Under the pieces are notes generated by a model. It was given only the letters and a program-made list of their open reading frames with translations. It was not told the DNA's origin and did no database searches. Both the position numbers and the translations under genes were made by a program. A DNA stretch of 64,000 nt, taken from NCBI GenBank assembly GCA_037447655.1, contig JBBHKE010003533.1:1-64000 (forward strand). Direction: 5' to 3'. This document shows, in pieces, positions 1 to 13,580 of the stretch. Within the stretch, counting starts at the first letter, position 1. The number at the start of each line of letters is the position of its first letter. The stretch is from Zygnema cylindricum. Lineage: Eukaryota > Streptophyta > Zygnematophyceae > Zygnematales > Zygnemataceae.

Positions 1-262
1 GTTATCATGTAACTGCGTTTTAACAAACTGCATAGTGCAAACGTCATAGTGACGATAAACTGTACGTTTTGCCAAATTCTGTACGAGTACTTTATTTGCA
101 GTAGATAATATTAGCGTGCCAAATTAGAGTACTTAAATAAATTAGAGTAAACTTCATAGTTGAAACAGCACTATCACATAAATTAGCGTTCATTATTCTA
201 TTTTGTTTTTTTAGTTTTTGTACTCTAATTTTTTCATTACTCTAATTACGATTCGCGGTGTA
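1..262. repeat. 3' end of an AT-rich TIR (MITE-like) element
   Basis: The block ends in CGATTCGCGGTGTA at 249-262. The same terminus closes the elements at 28880 and 35674. Its interior (a GCGTTTTAACAAAC-like stretch followed by a CGTCAT-AGTGACG palindrome) matches the interior of the element at 35174-35674, so this is the right-hand part of one copy cut by the window edge. No coding capacity is visible. It lies just downstream of the minus-strand PPR gene and may limit where that gene's last exon can be. Confidence 0.6.
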
Positions 263-411
263 GTATACGCAAAAAGTTGGCAATCTTTGGCCATCCATTG
301 GCCAATACATGGTTTTTCCAAGTTCAGGCGTTGCTTCTGCCTACAAGGCCATTCCTAATATTTGTGTGGTTTCACACAGCTAAGACTAAACAGGGGCCAG
401 GTGAACCTCAC

Positions 412-2416
412 CAAATCTGGTGCCCATCCTTTCCTCTGCAATTCCCCGAAGAGATGTTCCGCCCATTCAATGTTCATTGTTTTGACACAGAAATCAAGAA
501 GTATATGATATGATTTCTGGTTGGGTGTTCCACGTGAAGATAATTTCATTTCCTCAAAAAAATTTGTTGCCTTCTCTAAACACCCGCTCTGCAGAAAAGC
601 CTTCAAGAGAGCATTGTAGGCTTGGGTGTTGGGCTTGCAATCCATTTTTCGAAACACCTTTTCTGCTCCTTCTGGTTGCCCTGCTATGCCCATAATGTAG
701 ATCACCTTTGTTTGCCAGCGGGGATGGGGAGTGTACCACCTCTGTTCTTGCATATTTTGTAAGACCTGGAGTAAAAAGAGGTGAACGACAAGAAAATTAA
801 AAAAATTACAGCTTGATGGCACAAATTAATGCTTTTGCTAATTTTAATACAGCTATTTTTTTCATCCAGAATTTATGGAGACAGGCCAAATCAGGCACCA
901 TCAAATAAAGATAATGACTTCGCAAATAAGCAGTTATGACAAAAGCTTAAGAAAGAGGGAGGTATTGACAGCCAACAATGTACAAAAAGGACAAGGTGGA
1001 CCATACCAAGGGCACATATATTCACAGATACAAGCAACACCAGGACCAGTCAAGAACTACACCGTAAATTACTATTAGCGTTAACAGCATTCACTCGGTC
1101 CATCTAAACCAAAATAGCGTTAATAATATTAACTATTTTTTCTTAATAGCTCATTGGTTGTTCACAATCGTCTGTCATTGGGACAGAAAATATAATTATC
1201 AACACTAAAATGAGTCTTCATTCTATTAGTTTCATAACGCTAATAGCGCACAGTGTAGCATCGGTATCAGCCACAAATACAAAACGCTTGCATGGATAGC
1301 TCCCATTTAAGTTTCAAACAAATGACTCGCGAATCTCAAGCAAATTCAAGCATACCCTGTTCCAGGAATTGAGGAACCAAAAAACCTTAACCAAACTGAA
1401 AACCATAGTTGAAAGAAAGTCACAATACGAGCGGTTAAAACTAAATTCATGCAAAAAAGGCATCTTGATAGCTGAGAAAACTCCAAAATATGTGTAAACC
1501 AGACCCATGACGCCATATACCAAAGACATTGAATAGATTGAAAATAAACATCACAAATTCATTCTGTCCTCAGAATTGCTTGTCCTTGGTATGTTGCAAT
1601 GCCTAACTATTTTACCAATTTTGGATCTGTGCATGAAAACAGACCGTAGAAGCATTTACTTGTACTACACAAGAAAACAACCTTACATCACAGATGGCAT
1701 GAGAACATTACCAGAAGAGCCAATTCCCACTTCCCCTCCTTTGCTAGAACATCAAAGACGAGGCTCCACAACCAATGCCGGTTTTCCAAAAGCTGATTTC
1801 CTATGGCCATAAATTCAGTAACATCTGTCTGATCCACAGACATGAGAACCAGCCTTTGAGCCCATCCCTCTGCCTTCTCCTGTCTTTCCCTTTCATCTGA
1901 AGGAAGCTGTTCAGCCCTTTGCCGAGCTAACAACATGTTTGTTGAAATTGAACCAACCTTCCGTTCTTGATCCTTCTTGTCCCGGGCTGAAATGGTTTCA
2001 CCTATTCCTAAACTACCTGAATTATTCAAAAGCCTAGATAATTCAGCCCCCTCAGTTTTCAGGTCAATTAAAAGGCTTGGCGAAACTCCTGGCACTTCAT
2101 TGTAATCTACCGGCTTCTGCAACAGAGGTTGCAAGACTTGTTCCCGTTTGTTGAACTTCGACGATCTTTCACTTGCTTCCAACTCTTCCATTCTAGTCCA
2201 TGGATCCTGTCGACTGCAATGCCAGACAGGCGTGGCCGATATTCTACGTTCATGTAATCGAATTAGTCTCTTCTTTCTACTGTTCAAATCACATAGTAAT
2301 GACCTCAGAGAGACTTGGTTCCAACAGATCGAGGTTTCTGGGCTGGACCGAAGTCGCAGACGAGACAAACAGTCCTCAATATGGCCAGCAGAAACATGAG
2401 TACAATGCATTCCCAT
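412..2416 (-). CDS. P-class pentatricopeptide repeat protein (3' end not resolved)
   Basis: Two exons are supported on the minus strand: 1712-2416 (235 codons from ATG 2416) and 412-765 (118 codons). They join in phase 0 across a GT-AG intron (766-1711), reading through KWELALLVLQNMQEQRWY. The second exon carries about three 35-residue PPR motifs (for example a repeat ending GCLEKATNFFEEM and one starting TPNQKSYHILLDFC). It ends at a GTGAGG donor after GWAPDL, so at least one more exon is needed. I found no convincing acceptor in 1-411; the gene either leaves the window or is cut by the repeat at 1-262. PPR proteins of this class bind organellar RNA. The N-terminus before about residue 100 is basic and Ser/Arg-rich, as expected of a transit peptide, but targeting is inferred. 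The start is the first in-frame ATG. The gene is head-to-head with MRL1. Confidence 0.75.
1058..1257. repeat. 200-bp MITE-like element in the PPR intron
   Basis: It begins TACACCGTAAATTACTATTA and ends TAACGCTAATAGCGCACAGTGTA, an imperfect inverted repeat related to the TACACCG...CGGTGTA family found several times in 27-43 kb. It sits inside the single recognised intron of the PPR gene and carries no ORF. Both ends keep a TA dinucleotide at the boundary. Confidence 0.5.
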
Positions 2417-3389
2417 TTTGCCACAGTTTCAAGAGTCAAAATTTGTAAAAGACCATGCTTTCCAGTAGAAGAGAAGGGTCGAGGAGAGAGTTTCTTGACT
2501 GCTCTTAGTCTTGCGGGCAAGAAGGCGAAATAAAATCAACAGCTGTAAATGTTGAAGATTATGCTCGTTATCAATACGCCGCAATAGCTTTAGCGAAGTT
2601 AGAAGACCGTAGAGTCTGTGTAGGCGATAGCTTTAACGAGAAAAAGAAAAAGAAAAGAAATGAGCTTTATGCTTTGAGTGGTCAGAGGTGGGGACACGAA
2701 AAGGTACCCATCGCTACAATGCTTCCGACGTTGATGACAGTTTTAAGGAATTTCAAGGAATTAAAGGAAATTGACGTTTTTAAGTTTAAACGAACTACAA
2801 GTATTTTTGGAGGCTGGAGCCCGACAGCAAGGCCCGGGTTTCAAAATCCAAATATCTTAACTGGCGGTTCAGATTTTTAGGAAAACATGGGCCGCAGAGG
2901 TTCTTTCAAACTAGCTGTATGTTTCCTCCCTGCACACATTCTTTCAAGCGCACAGGCCGATCGAGGGCCCAGATCGTCTCTGTCCAAACTAAAAGCCAAT
3001 TTTTGCCGTCCGATTTCTTGGTTTGGTGTGGACCGCATGGGAACATCCTAAAGTCCAACGGTGCTGCTTGAAATGGAGGCGCCACTTGGCTTCTATCCAC
3101 TTTAGACGTGTAAAAAAGTGCAGAGAGGCAGAAAGTAAAGGATAGAGGACAGGAAGTAAACTTGAAGGGGATCTTTGAGTTATGGCTGCGATTTGCTTAA
3201 GCTTATGTTAGGTCTTATATGTGAAATATTTGTTCCAGACTCTCATTCTGCTGATTCTGCTGACAGTAATTTACACTCTTTATCTTCACGCTTCCGGATG
3301 ATATAGACAGGAGTGGAAGTCTAGGAAGGAGTTGGAGGGTAATTCTGTTGGGATACGTCTGGACTTTGGAAGTTAGGAGGGGAGAAGCG
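2417..3389. other. Intergenic region between divergent PPR and MRL1 genes
   Basis: About 970 bp separate the ATG of the minus-strand PPR gene from the ATG of MRL1. It should contain both 5' UTRs and promoters. I see no clear TATA box pair, repeat or ORF with family features. Confidence 0.6.
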
Positions 3390-6300
3390 ATGGCTGCAGC
3401 AGGATTGCCTCACTTGTTCTTTGGTGAAACTGTGAAGTCAATTTGGCAAGGAAGTGATAGATTTGATAGATCGTCGAGACATGTAGTCTTGCGGGGGATA
3501 CAGGCACAGTCAATTGCTCCTCGGGCATGTCTTCATCCAGTTGCAGATCCGCAGACGAAAGTCTGCGATGCTCAATTGGCAGGCGTAGTTTCAGATATTG
3601 TGCTCCAATCTTGGGATGCGAGCTTTCAATCTGTGAGAGCAAACAGTAGACATTCCGAGCAAATGAGTCCAGTAACAATGCTTGCAGAATCTTTGCAGGA
3701 AAGATGGAAAAGTTTTCAAGACCAAACAGGAGAGAATATTGACGATAGATGTGACAAGGATCCATTGGAAGCAGCCATATTGTCAACATTGGTGGTGACT
3801 GCCGATGGCGACCAAGAATTGTATTTGTCCCTGTATAATCAGCTACTTCGGCTTGGCAGGTATAGTACAGAAGCTAGAATCATGTGGCATCAAGTAGGGT
3901 TGACTATCCTGCAAAGCCACATTACAGTCATTGTAGCTCTTTGTACATCAGGCAACACAATCAGGGTGGCTGTTTCTGCGTTTGTGATCGCTTCTGATGA
4001 TGCAAGTTTTTGATGGGTCCAAAACTGTCTGATCTTCGTTCTCTCAGGCGTCTAGGTCCATCCTGCATTGTAATGTAGTTGGAGGTTTGTTGTATCCACA
4101 CAGGCAAAACATCTAATGCTCATTATATGTTGTTAGGGATGGTGCCCGTGATTTTAGTCTGAATCTGTATGCTTGGATGTCCTTATTATCTGATTGTGCA
4201 GATTAGGAAGTTGTGTCTCGTTGCTGGAGGATATGAAGAAAGTGGGCATTCTCGATGTTAATAAGGTAACACAAACTCTCTGTGAAACAATTGACACTGC
4301 GCTGCATGCCAGCTAGTTTCCATTTGTTTAGGAAGTGAATTTCTATTGTTCCTCTGTTCGTTGGTGGACTTCTTCATTTTCGTATGCATTGTATTTTGCA
4401 CAGGTTTCCCGCTTTCTGGCTAGTTCATTATGATGGCATGTAAGGTTCTTGAGGAACTGACTTGGTTTGTAGGAAGCTGATTCTTTTTTCTCTAACTATC
4501 CTTTGGTGTGAGTGGTCTCATTGCAGATTTTCCAAAAGAGGTTCTTTAAGGAATGCCAGAAGCAGAAAGCAGTAACAGCTGCTTTTCAGTTTACCTCTTT
4601 GCTACCAGGACCGTCATTAGCTGGATTCACCCAATTGATTGCAGTCTGTGCCTCAGCAGGCCATGCGGAAGGTGGGTTTGAGCATGTATGCAACTTATAG
4701 CGGGCCTAACATATGTTAGTCTTTACGAAATTTCGCCCCTGCTATCTGTTGTGATGTTTGTTTCTTTTGGCGTTGGATGTTTACCTCTTTCCCATCCCCT
4801 TCTTTAAAACCTTTGATATCCCATCACCTACTTTAGTTCCCTGATGACATGCAAATGATGTCTTCCAGGTGCTCAAAGGGCATTTCGAGCAGCACAGAGT
4901 GCTGGCATCCAGCCAGATTGTACTCTATACACCTCGCTTATTTCTGCTTACAGCAAGGCTGGCCAGCTTGATTTGGCATTTAAGGTAAGTCCCGGTTATG
5001 GGATGTGCATGTGACTGTGGTTCCTGTGGGCATATAATGGACCCACTGGTGAAATGTTTCAATTAAGCTCAAGTAGCCAACATGAAAACCAGCACGTACG
5101 ATGATTTTTTTTTAGTGCACAAATTTTGGATCTGGAAAAGGATCCCCAGAAGGAGGGATTTTTCATGGCTTTACTGGATCCAAAGTTAAGGTTATATGCT
5201 GGAAATCACTTGACGGTCTTACAATTGATGTTTTTTGTGAGCAGGTATTCCATGAAATGGAGAGTGCTGGTGTTGAGCCTAGTGTCCATACGTATAGTGC
5301 TCTTATTGACGGCTGCGCAAGGGCGAAGCAAACAGCAAAAGCTTTTGGAGTTTATGGTATTTCAATGGCAAAGGTATATTTTATGCTTGGTATGGGCACA
5401 TTTCATCAAGAGAACGTCCATGTGATCACTTAGAGCTGGTAGGGATGTCGGATGAGCTTCCGAAAATCATTCTGTCAATCACTGGGTTGATCAGATTGCA
5501 GATTATGAGTTGAAACTGAAGAAGCATCCTTGGGGGGGACTTTGGCAGGGATATTGCTAAGTGGGGCTTCTGGTATTGGTCACTGTGGTGAAGGGAATTG
5601 TTTTGCCAGGTTAAGAATGTCTCATGTGCTATTCACTTAGCAGGCAGTTATCCTGGGCACAGATAGTCCAATGAATTGCGTCGGGTAGTTAGGCCATGCA
5701 TGCTGCTGAACATAGAACTAGACCTGTTTGTGCTTTATGCATTGGCACATGTTTGGTGTGAGGATAAATGTAGGAGCATCTTCAGGGGGGGCTTCAGTAT
5801 GCCTGAAATTTAGGGACGATCGAGAACTCAGAACATGGTGTGAACAAGTGTATTTATCAACTGATGAGAAGGATTCTGTGGGAAGTGTGTTCGATGTGTC
5901 TGGAATTATGTTCTTTGTTTTATACTGCTTCAACTATCTGATCAATTCTGCTATTTTGAAATGCAGAAATTGAAGCCGGATCGGATGCTTTTTCATTCTT
6001 TGATCACTGCATGTGCCAGCACAGAGGGTCTTGATCGTGCATTTGATGTACTGCAAGACATGAGGGCACAGAAGATTGAACCTGACCATTACACAATGAC
6101 ACTTCTCCTGGATGCCTGTACTTCGTGTGGAAAGGTGGGTGTTTATCCTCTCTCAGAAGTTTTCAACAGGTGATTTGTGCCATTTGTTGTGTATAATTAT
6201 TTAGGAAACGCTTTGGGCAAACTGCTCGAAAGCAGGATTTTAATCATTACTTGTTTGGCCTGGTGGATTTTGTTTAGAATGTTAAGTCCTGATTTCACAG

Positions 6301-9300
6301 TAAATTTCAGAGAATCTAGACAAGCAAGTTACACTTCACCTTAACAAAATCGTTGTCGCATGCAGACCTCGTGCTGAAGTGCTGTTGAACTACACTGTGA
6401 AAAATGTAACATCACGGTTTTGCTTACAGAGTACATGAATTGCACCGTTTTAATGGTCTGGACATTTTCAAATGAACTGCTTGATGTAAGGTTTCTGTTC
6501 CTCACAGGATGAGGATCTTTGGGTCTGCAGATTGACCGAGCCATGGGAGTGTACCGGACCTTGAGAGATAAAGGTGCTGCTACTACAGCTGCAACATTCA
6601 CAGCTGCAATAAATGCATGCGCTGTTGGGGGTAGCTATGAGCAGGCGTTACGTATATATGGCCATATGAAGAAGGACGGGATCAAGCCTGATGAGGTGTG
6701 GTTTCTGAATTGAAGCAGGTCGTCCTAGTGGAGCTCAGCAGTCAGCAGTCAATATTCTTGCACGATGTACCTGCTTAATGCAGTACAATTTGGAACTCCT
6801 AGATTAGTTTTCTGTCTTTGATGCTAACTTGGCAAGCAGTTGAATGCAGCTTCATTAACATAATTTTTTTTTTTGGTCAGACCGTCTTCTGTGCACTCAT
6901 CAAAGTGGCCACTCGGGCCAAGCAAGTGGATGCTGCATTTTCCTTCTTAAATGAAATGAGGAATAAGCGCGTGATAGGAACCACAAAGATTTACAATTCC
7001 CTTTTCAACCTTTGCTGCGAGGTATAGCTTAATTGATGGGACATGGCACCGGTGGAGGTGGGCCACTTAGTTTACGTATGTCAGAGATTTAGAATGTATA
7101 AATAAATTATGTTTTCTTGATTTGTCTGTTAATAGAGGGCATATTTTTTGCTTTTCAATGCTTTATAAGCTGTACTCACACATGTAGGCACGGAGAAAAG
7201 GGTGATCTTGTGAACGAAGCCGTTTGTTAGTTTGAAGTATGTATATATTTTCATGCAGAAAACCAAAGTTATCTCTCAGCTGCTGCTTGCTTACTGGTCA
7301 GTTTGAATATTCTTCTCTTGTGCAGCTGGAATTGCCTGAACGTTGCTTGGAGCTATACAGCACCATGAAGACTCAGGGACAGAAGCCAACGGTTGTGACA
7401 TTCAATGCCTTAATGCAAACACTTTGTGAGTATTTTTTGCATTACCTTCAAGATATTTCTAGTCAGACATGTAAGTTTGACAAGTTGCAGAAAATTCTTT
7501 GCTAGCTGATATGGAATTGATTTTCTCTTGTTCGCAGGCAACTCGCAACTGGTGGACCGTGCTTTGCTTCTTCTGGATGAAATGGTGCAGGAAGGGGTGA
7601 CCCTCAATCACCGCACGTATAATATTCTTCTTAAAGGCTGTGCAGAGTGAGTTATCACGTCTTTCATATGTCATTAGCTGTACTTTTATGGGGCCTTGTT
7701 TGCCAATAAAAATATTTTTGTTCCAGAGTGTTCATTTCAGGAATAAGGAAAATTGTATTAATTGTCGTATTAGAACTAAAAATAGCGGGTCAGAGTGATG
7801 ACCAATTATCAGTGACCAGGGCAATGCAGGAATTTAAGAGGATTAGATTATGCTTGCAACCGTAAAATAACTGTTTGAGAGACTTCCATTTTTCAGCACA
7901 TCTACTTAGGTAAACCTTTGCTTGTGTTGCAACACTCTTTTTAGGTTGTTCAAGCAGGCATAGAAATGGTCGGGGCATTTGCGAAAGTCGCCAGACTGAT
8001 CCGTTCAATTATTTTTTTATTCAGTTATTCATGACGTTAGGTCTATATGCAGTCATGGTTTTTTACATTACCTTTACATGGGCATTTGGTTCGAAACTCA
8101 CCTTACACATCCTTACATAGTCCACGTTGTAAATTCTACTCGTTCTTTGGCACCAACACTGCCATGCAGCTCTTGTTCTTGGGGTTTCTTGTTCCTGTTT
8201 CGATTATCTGGGCATGTTCTCATTTTACCTCTGTCTTGTTTCCTTCAGCTCAGTTGCATTCGGTTATCAGAGGAGTAGTTTCTGGTTACATAAAACGGCA
8301 GCTATCATTGGAACAATCTTGGATTATCTAAAACGCAGGCAACTTAAGAAGCTTTTTGCCTTTCAAATCGAGTGTTGCCTGTTCCTGTGTTTGATTGTAC
8401 TTAACCTGTGGAAATTGACCTGACATTCTAAGTGTGTATGCAGGGCGAAGAAGGTGGACGTGGCATTCAAGCTGTATCACGCAGCTGATTTGGATGGCAA
8501 AGCATTCAACTTGGCGAACTGTAGCTCTATGCTTGGTATGTTTGCTGTCTAATTTTTTGCAATTCTCGCATGGCGTTCTGCTATTCACTTATGGACTTCG
8601 ATAATTACTCAGTATGATGCAAGTGACGTGGTCATATGGGTGTCGTTAGATGTAAAATGTCTTGATTTATGATTTCCCGTTGTGTGATTTAACGGAACAT
8701 TACTTTAAGGGTGTAATTTGCAGAGATATGCTATGACCAGATACGGGCACAAGCCCCTCCTCCATCCTTTTCATTCACCGTTGGGCGTTTTCCTGCTGAT
8801 GCTGCGATAGGTTCACCTCAACAGCAGTGGTGAGCATTTACTGCATTATCGGGAAAGAGTTCATGTTGGGTTCTGATTGCGTCATGGAGAATTGAGGTTA
8901 GAAGAGACTGGGTGTTGGTACAGTTTTGAGTCAATCGAATCAGTATTGGTTGCAGTTGATGCAGAATGTATCACTTTTTGTTTAAAATCGTAGCAGTATG
9001 GTCTCAAATATGTTGCCAAATATGTATATTACTTCAGGCCTGCTTTTTATCTCATATGAGATGATCCTCATGAATTTCAGTGGCATCTAGATCTTTCCTG
9101 CTATTAAGATGTGCGGCAATCAGTTTTGGATGGACATTTCTGTCCCTCTGCTCTTAATCCAGTGCAGTGATGATTTTTACCCGTTCTTTGGCAGCAAGTA
9201 CTTCCATGTAGGTGGCTAAAGGACCAGAAACAGATGTCTTACTTTAGTTTGAGGCAGCGTTGCCTAGGGATTTTTCCTGTTTTAAATTTTTCCTGAAAAT

Positions 9301-11389
9301 TTCTGACTTCTTTCACATGTTTGCGGTGCAGGGCGGCGTGTGCTCTGGCCATATACAGGCAAAATGTCACAGCTGGGGTTATTCCGACAAGGCCTCTTTT
9401 ATCGAAAGCCCTGGGATGCTTACGGGTCCGCAACGACTATGATGTTGGATTGTCTCAACCTTCTTTTGCGTATGGTGGAGATTTTGGACGCAGATTGGGT
9501 GGGGGGCGGTCAGAAGATAGCTGTGGTTTGGACAGCATTTATGAAGCAAGGGCAGCTCCTCTGTATGATGTAAGTGGCGGGGAAAATGTGATTCGTCAAC
9601 AGCTAAATGCATACTTTTGAATTATTTCTACGGCATTTGGATAACCTATTATTCAGATAACTGCCTTATCTATAATCAAAGCTTCTCCATTCCCTTGAAA
9701 CTGGTGCCATTTATGTTGCTGTTCTAACAGGATGTGATTCAGTTTCAGTTGGAAACTGTTTATAGTTGGTTTATCTATGTCTGATTATCTGTACTGCCAT
9801 GCTGCTGTGTCCAGGAAGCTGCTGCCCTTGGAGTTGTCCCTGATGTTTCAGGAGCCCCAACTCTCATAGATGTGGATGGTCTTCCCACAAATGCAGCGGA
9901 GGTAAGGTTGTTTTTAAGGCGGCCTTGTCTTGCTTGTGTTTGTGGATATGAAGAACTTGTGTATCGTGTTGCTGTTTTCAGCATAATTATGGGTGTTTCT
10001 AGCACCCCCCATTGACTAGGTCTAATTGCAAAAGTAATACTTTCTTATGATACAAACCATTCCCACTAAGAGAGAGAAGGGAGTTGTTGCTTGTGAACTG
10101 TTTTGGGAGTTTGAAAATTTAACAATGGTCCTTTATTTTCTGCAGGTTTGTATTTTATCATTTCTCAAACAGACCTTGCGGCTGCTAAGGGCAGAAGGTG
10201 AGATTACCTTTTTCAGCCTTACATCTCAATGCAGCTTTCGTTTTGCTATCTCTTGTGGTCAAGGCTTCTTCAATCCACTATTTGTACAATGCAAATAGTT
10301 ACGCCACTGAGCAAGCGCTAGATGGAGGTTTCTGCGGGCTAAGAGATCACTATTGGAGAGATCTCTTTTGGATCAATTATAGTATTTTTGACTGTGCAAG
10401 ACTTGTTAACAATCGTCTGCAAGAACAGAGTCTGGCAGTCACATCTTTAATTTTGGTCTTCATTGGACATGATTTATATCAGTGGAGATATTGTCTAATG
10501 AAGCTTGTTGGCTTTGGGAATCGCAGGCAAAAGGAGTTTGGCTTCTTCTTTCAAGTGTTCTTCACTAACTATAAAGGTCCCAACAAATGAAATGGTGACG
10601 ATATTGAATGAGAACCAGGGTGAACGGAAGGTTCGCATTGCTAGTAGGTGTGTTACTAAAACTTAATACCACGGCCTATTATAGACAGTCTAGAAACAGC
10701 TAAGCAAGTTATTGGTCATGCCGATTAGAAAATTTTGTTTGATGGCACGTTACTGTTAACATTTAGTCTGAATGGGATATAGGTGTGGTTTACTGGTTGA
10801 AGTAAAAGATAAGGTGTGAATGGCTTGGAACCCTCGGTTCTTGAATAATATTGGTTTTAGCATGTAAGCTTTGATAATGTCATTGTTAGTATTGATTGTG
10901 GAGAGTATGTAATTTTATGTTCACCAATTTGTCCTGGTTAGAAGTGATTTTTGGTGAGCTAACTGGTGAGCAGTTTATGTGATTTAACTTTTGTGCGGTG
11001 GCGGAGTGATTTGCAGACCTGCACAAGCAATTGCGGCTCTCCTACGACGTCTAGGAGTTCCGTTTACTGGTTATGAAAGCTCAGGGAAGCTCCAAATTCA
11101 AGGCAGTGCTTTGCAGAAGTGGCTCAGGCAGCAAAATAATAAACGAGAGAGGCCTTCGGCACCCCAGCCTGGTTTGCCAGCGACCTATCGACAGCAAGAT
11201 GCTGCAGTTCCGATCGTGAAATTGGGCCGAACTATAATTCAGCAGCAGATGGCCATTCGGATGAGTTCAGTGCCAGAGTATTCTCCAGCCAATTTCTATA
11301 GAAGACCCTCATTTATTGCACCAAATGACAGTCATGCTACAAACTCAGTTCATGAGAAGGAGTCGGTGAACGCAAATCAATCAGTTTGA
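3390..11389 (+). CDS. MRL1: MRL1-like PPR protein, rbcL mRNA maturation factor
   Basis: Seventeen exons: 3390-3859, 4202-4265, 4527-4671, 4869-4984, 5245-5373, 5967-6134, 6531-6695, 6881-7021, 7326-7425, 7538-7646, 8444-8535, 8724-8829, 9332-9569, 9815-9901, 10146-10197, 10527-10647, 11017-11389. All junctions are GT-AG and in phase, giving 891 aa. Residues 1 to about 110 are Ala/Ser/Arg-rich and transit-peptide-like. From about residue 145 (LYNQLLRLGRLGSCVSLLED) to about 570 runs a chain of PPR motifs such as KQKAVTAAFQFTSLL, HTYSALIDGCARAKQTAKAFG and KLKPDRMLFHSLITACAST. The C-terminal tail (AQAIAALLRRLGVPFTGYES, then LQIQGSALQKWL) is the conserved MRL1 tail. The ortholog in Chlamydomonas and Arabidopsis stabilises or processes the rbcL transcript in the chloroplast. 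The ATG at 3390 is preferred because the frame upstream offers only a TTG. At 891 aa it is somewhat shorter than the roughly 1,100-aa Arabidopsis protein. Confidence 0.93.
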
Positions 11390-13580
11390 AGACTCACTTT
11401 TCTACTCGGGTTGAAGGTGAGAATTTGACGGATGACAGGAAAAGCTGCTTATTGCTGCACCTGTTAATGAGAAATATAAAATGCCTCTTGGAGAGCAAAT
11501 TAGCTGACATTTCAACTTCTCTAGTGCGTTTTGGCAGGGCTGTGGGGCCAAGCACGGGAGAATCATTTGTACATATATTGATATGTTTTTCTTTCAGCAA
11601 TCAGCACAAGTGGCCAGTGGCTTATTATGGTATCATGTCTGTTTATATATAGGAAGTTTCCGGCCCAAGGTGTTTAATTTGTTCTAAGGTCCTTTCATGG
11701 TCACTCGACTGTGATAGCACATGTGACTGTCCAATTTTTCCCAGAATGCGACATTGTTGGACAACAACATTGTTCTGTAGTTAGAGATCTCGTACAAGTG
11801 TCTAACTCAACAGCTTTAACCTTTGACGCTCAAGTATGCGAAGCGAGATGGAGCCCTAATTGATTCTTTTTCCAGTTACCTTTGTAGATCGCTAAAAGCT
11901 AGGATTCAATTTGGGGTATCAAGAGGTGCCAGTATTTAAAAAAAAAAAAAAGAGAGCGATGAAGATATCAAGAAGACGATACCCTGTAGTTTGGAGTTCG
12001 TATACAATTATTTACTAGCTTAAGTTATGTTCTGATGTGGTGCCTTTCAGCGGCAGATTGGCTGTGATGCCAGGTATTTCAGGCGATTTTAGATTTCCTT
12101 TCTTAAAGATAGTTGATTGACTTGAACTCTTCCATGGTAGGGCCACCTATATTTGTCAATGCATGTGAAGCATATCCCGCTTGTCAGCACTGGATTATTC
12201 TTGTTGTGTTAGTTATTTTTTTAATAATTGAAAGTGTTTATGACAATGGGGAAATCTTTTGGTGTAATGGATTATTCTTGCTGTGTTAGTTATTCTTTTT
12301 AATAATGGAAAGTGTTTATCACAAATGGGGAAATCTTTTGGTGTAGTGGGTTATTCTTGTTGTGCTAGTTTTTTTTTTCATAATGAAAAGTGTTTGTGAC
12401 AATGCAGAAATCTTTTGTTGTAGTTCAGAGTGGATAACTTTTTGTTTCACTATTGTTTTTACAATCTCAAATGGGAAATTTTGAGACACAGCTTTCCTTT
12501 CAGCGCTATGGGTCTAACAGTACTTTATTTTGTCAGAGTTACGACATTGGCGAAAATTCTGACAGCAGAAAACATCTCCAAAGATTTTCCTGTTTAGTTC
12601 TGCTAACCTTAGTTGCCCGCTTAAGCTTTTGGCAACGCAATCTCCTGTATATGCTTTCTTAATGCTGTCTGCCACAAACTACTCACTAAAGATTGCGCAA
12701 AAATATTGAATTTGTGACCCCACGAGGTCGAAATGAAAAGGTGTTCACCTTACTGTCGAAGGAAAGTGGTTAAACAGGCATTGCAAAACAAATATCTAGG
12801 GAATCAATTTTCGGTTAGCTATGATGTTGGGACCTACTATAGATGAGAAACTTGCATATGCAAGTTTACAAAATCTGAATCTAGAGATTTTCGTTGTAAC
12901 TGGGTAGTTGTGAGCAATGAAGCCAACATGGAAAGTAGAACATGTTCGGTTGCAATTCCAGATATATCCATCCTACGGTTTCTCATTAAACATTCAGAAA
13001 GCTCCCATGCTGTGCAGTCAAGTTTTAACTGGTGGTTGTGTGTAGATGAAAGATGGAAACAACATTGAAAGTAGAACATTCTGGTTGCATTTCCAGGTCG
13101 TCCTACTGTACTTCATTATACATTCATCAGCCCCCCGTTCTGTGCACCTGATCCTGCTTAGTGTATGACAGGTGATTGTGCATTTCAGATATCCACATCG
13201 TCTCAGTGCATAAACAAAGATCATGCCAACGAATTGCACTTTCATTACATCAACATCATAGATACACGAAATGACTTTTGTAATTTGTCTTTGAATCATC
13301 CTGTACAGTAACACCTCACTTATCATGTTCAAGTTAAGCCTCTTAAACTGTACAATGGTAGAGCATCCCCATTCATAAGCTGAAGGAGCAACCACCAGAT
13401 TGTAAAAGCGGGTTAAATCATACACAGCATGTTATGCGTATGAAAACCCTCTGGAAGTCATTGATGAGAGTTCAATAAGGTGGCAATCAACTCAACAAGC
13501 TTGATTTCGTAAGTACTTAGCCAACCACCAGGAAAACAAAACCCACCTATACAAGAATGACTATAGAGGTTTATGCTAAG
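11390..13580. other. MRL1 3' flank and intergenic region with two repeat blocks
   Basis: No exon is supported here. It contains an imperfect triplicated 78-bp repeat (12192-12425). It also contains a diverged tandem duplication with a period near 136 bp: ACATGGAAAGTAGAACATG near 12926 and a matching copy near 13062, each followed by a TTGCA-TTTCCAG segment. The region separates convergent MRL1 and HdeD-like gene 1, so it should hold both 3' UTRs. Confidence 0.6.
12192..12425. repeat. Tandem repeat, three units of about 78 bp
   Basis: Units start at 12192, 12269 and 12348, each opening with a GG(A/G)TTATTCTTG-like block and closing with AATCTTTTG(G/T)TGTAG. They are roughly 85-90% similar by eye. 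The repeat is AT-rich with no coding frame and lies about 800 bp past the MRL1 stop. Confidence 0.85.

Noticed and set aside
3373-3789. Minus-strand 138-codon frame over MRL1 exon 1
   Set aside because: Antisense shadow of the supported first exon.
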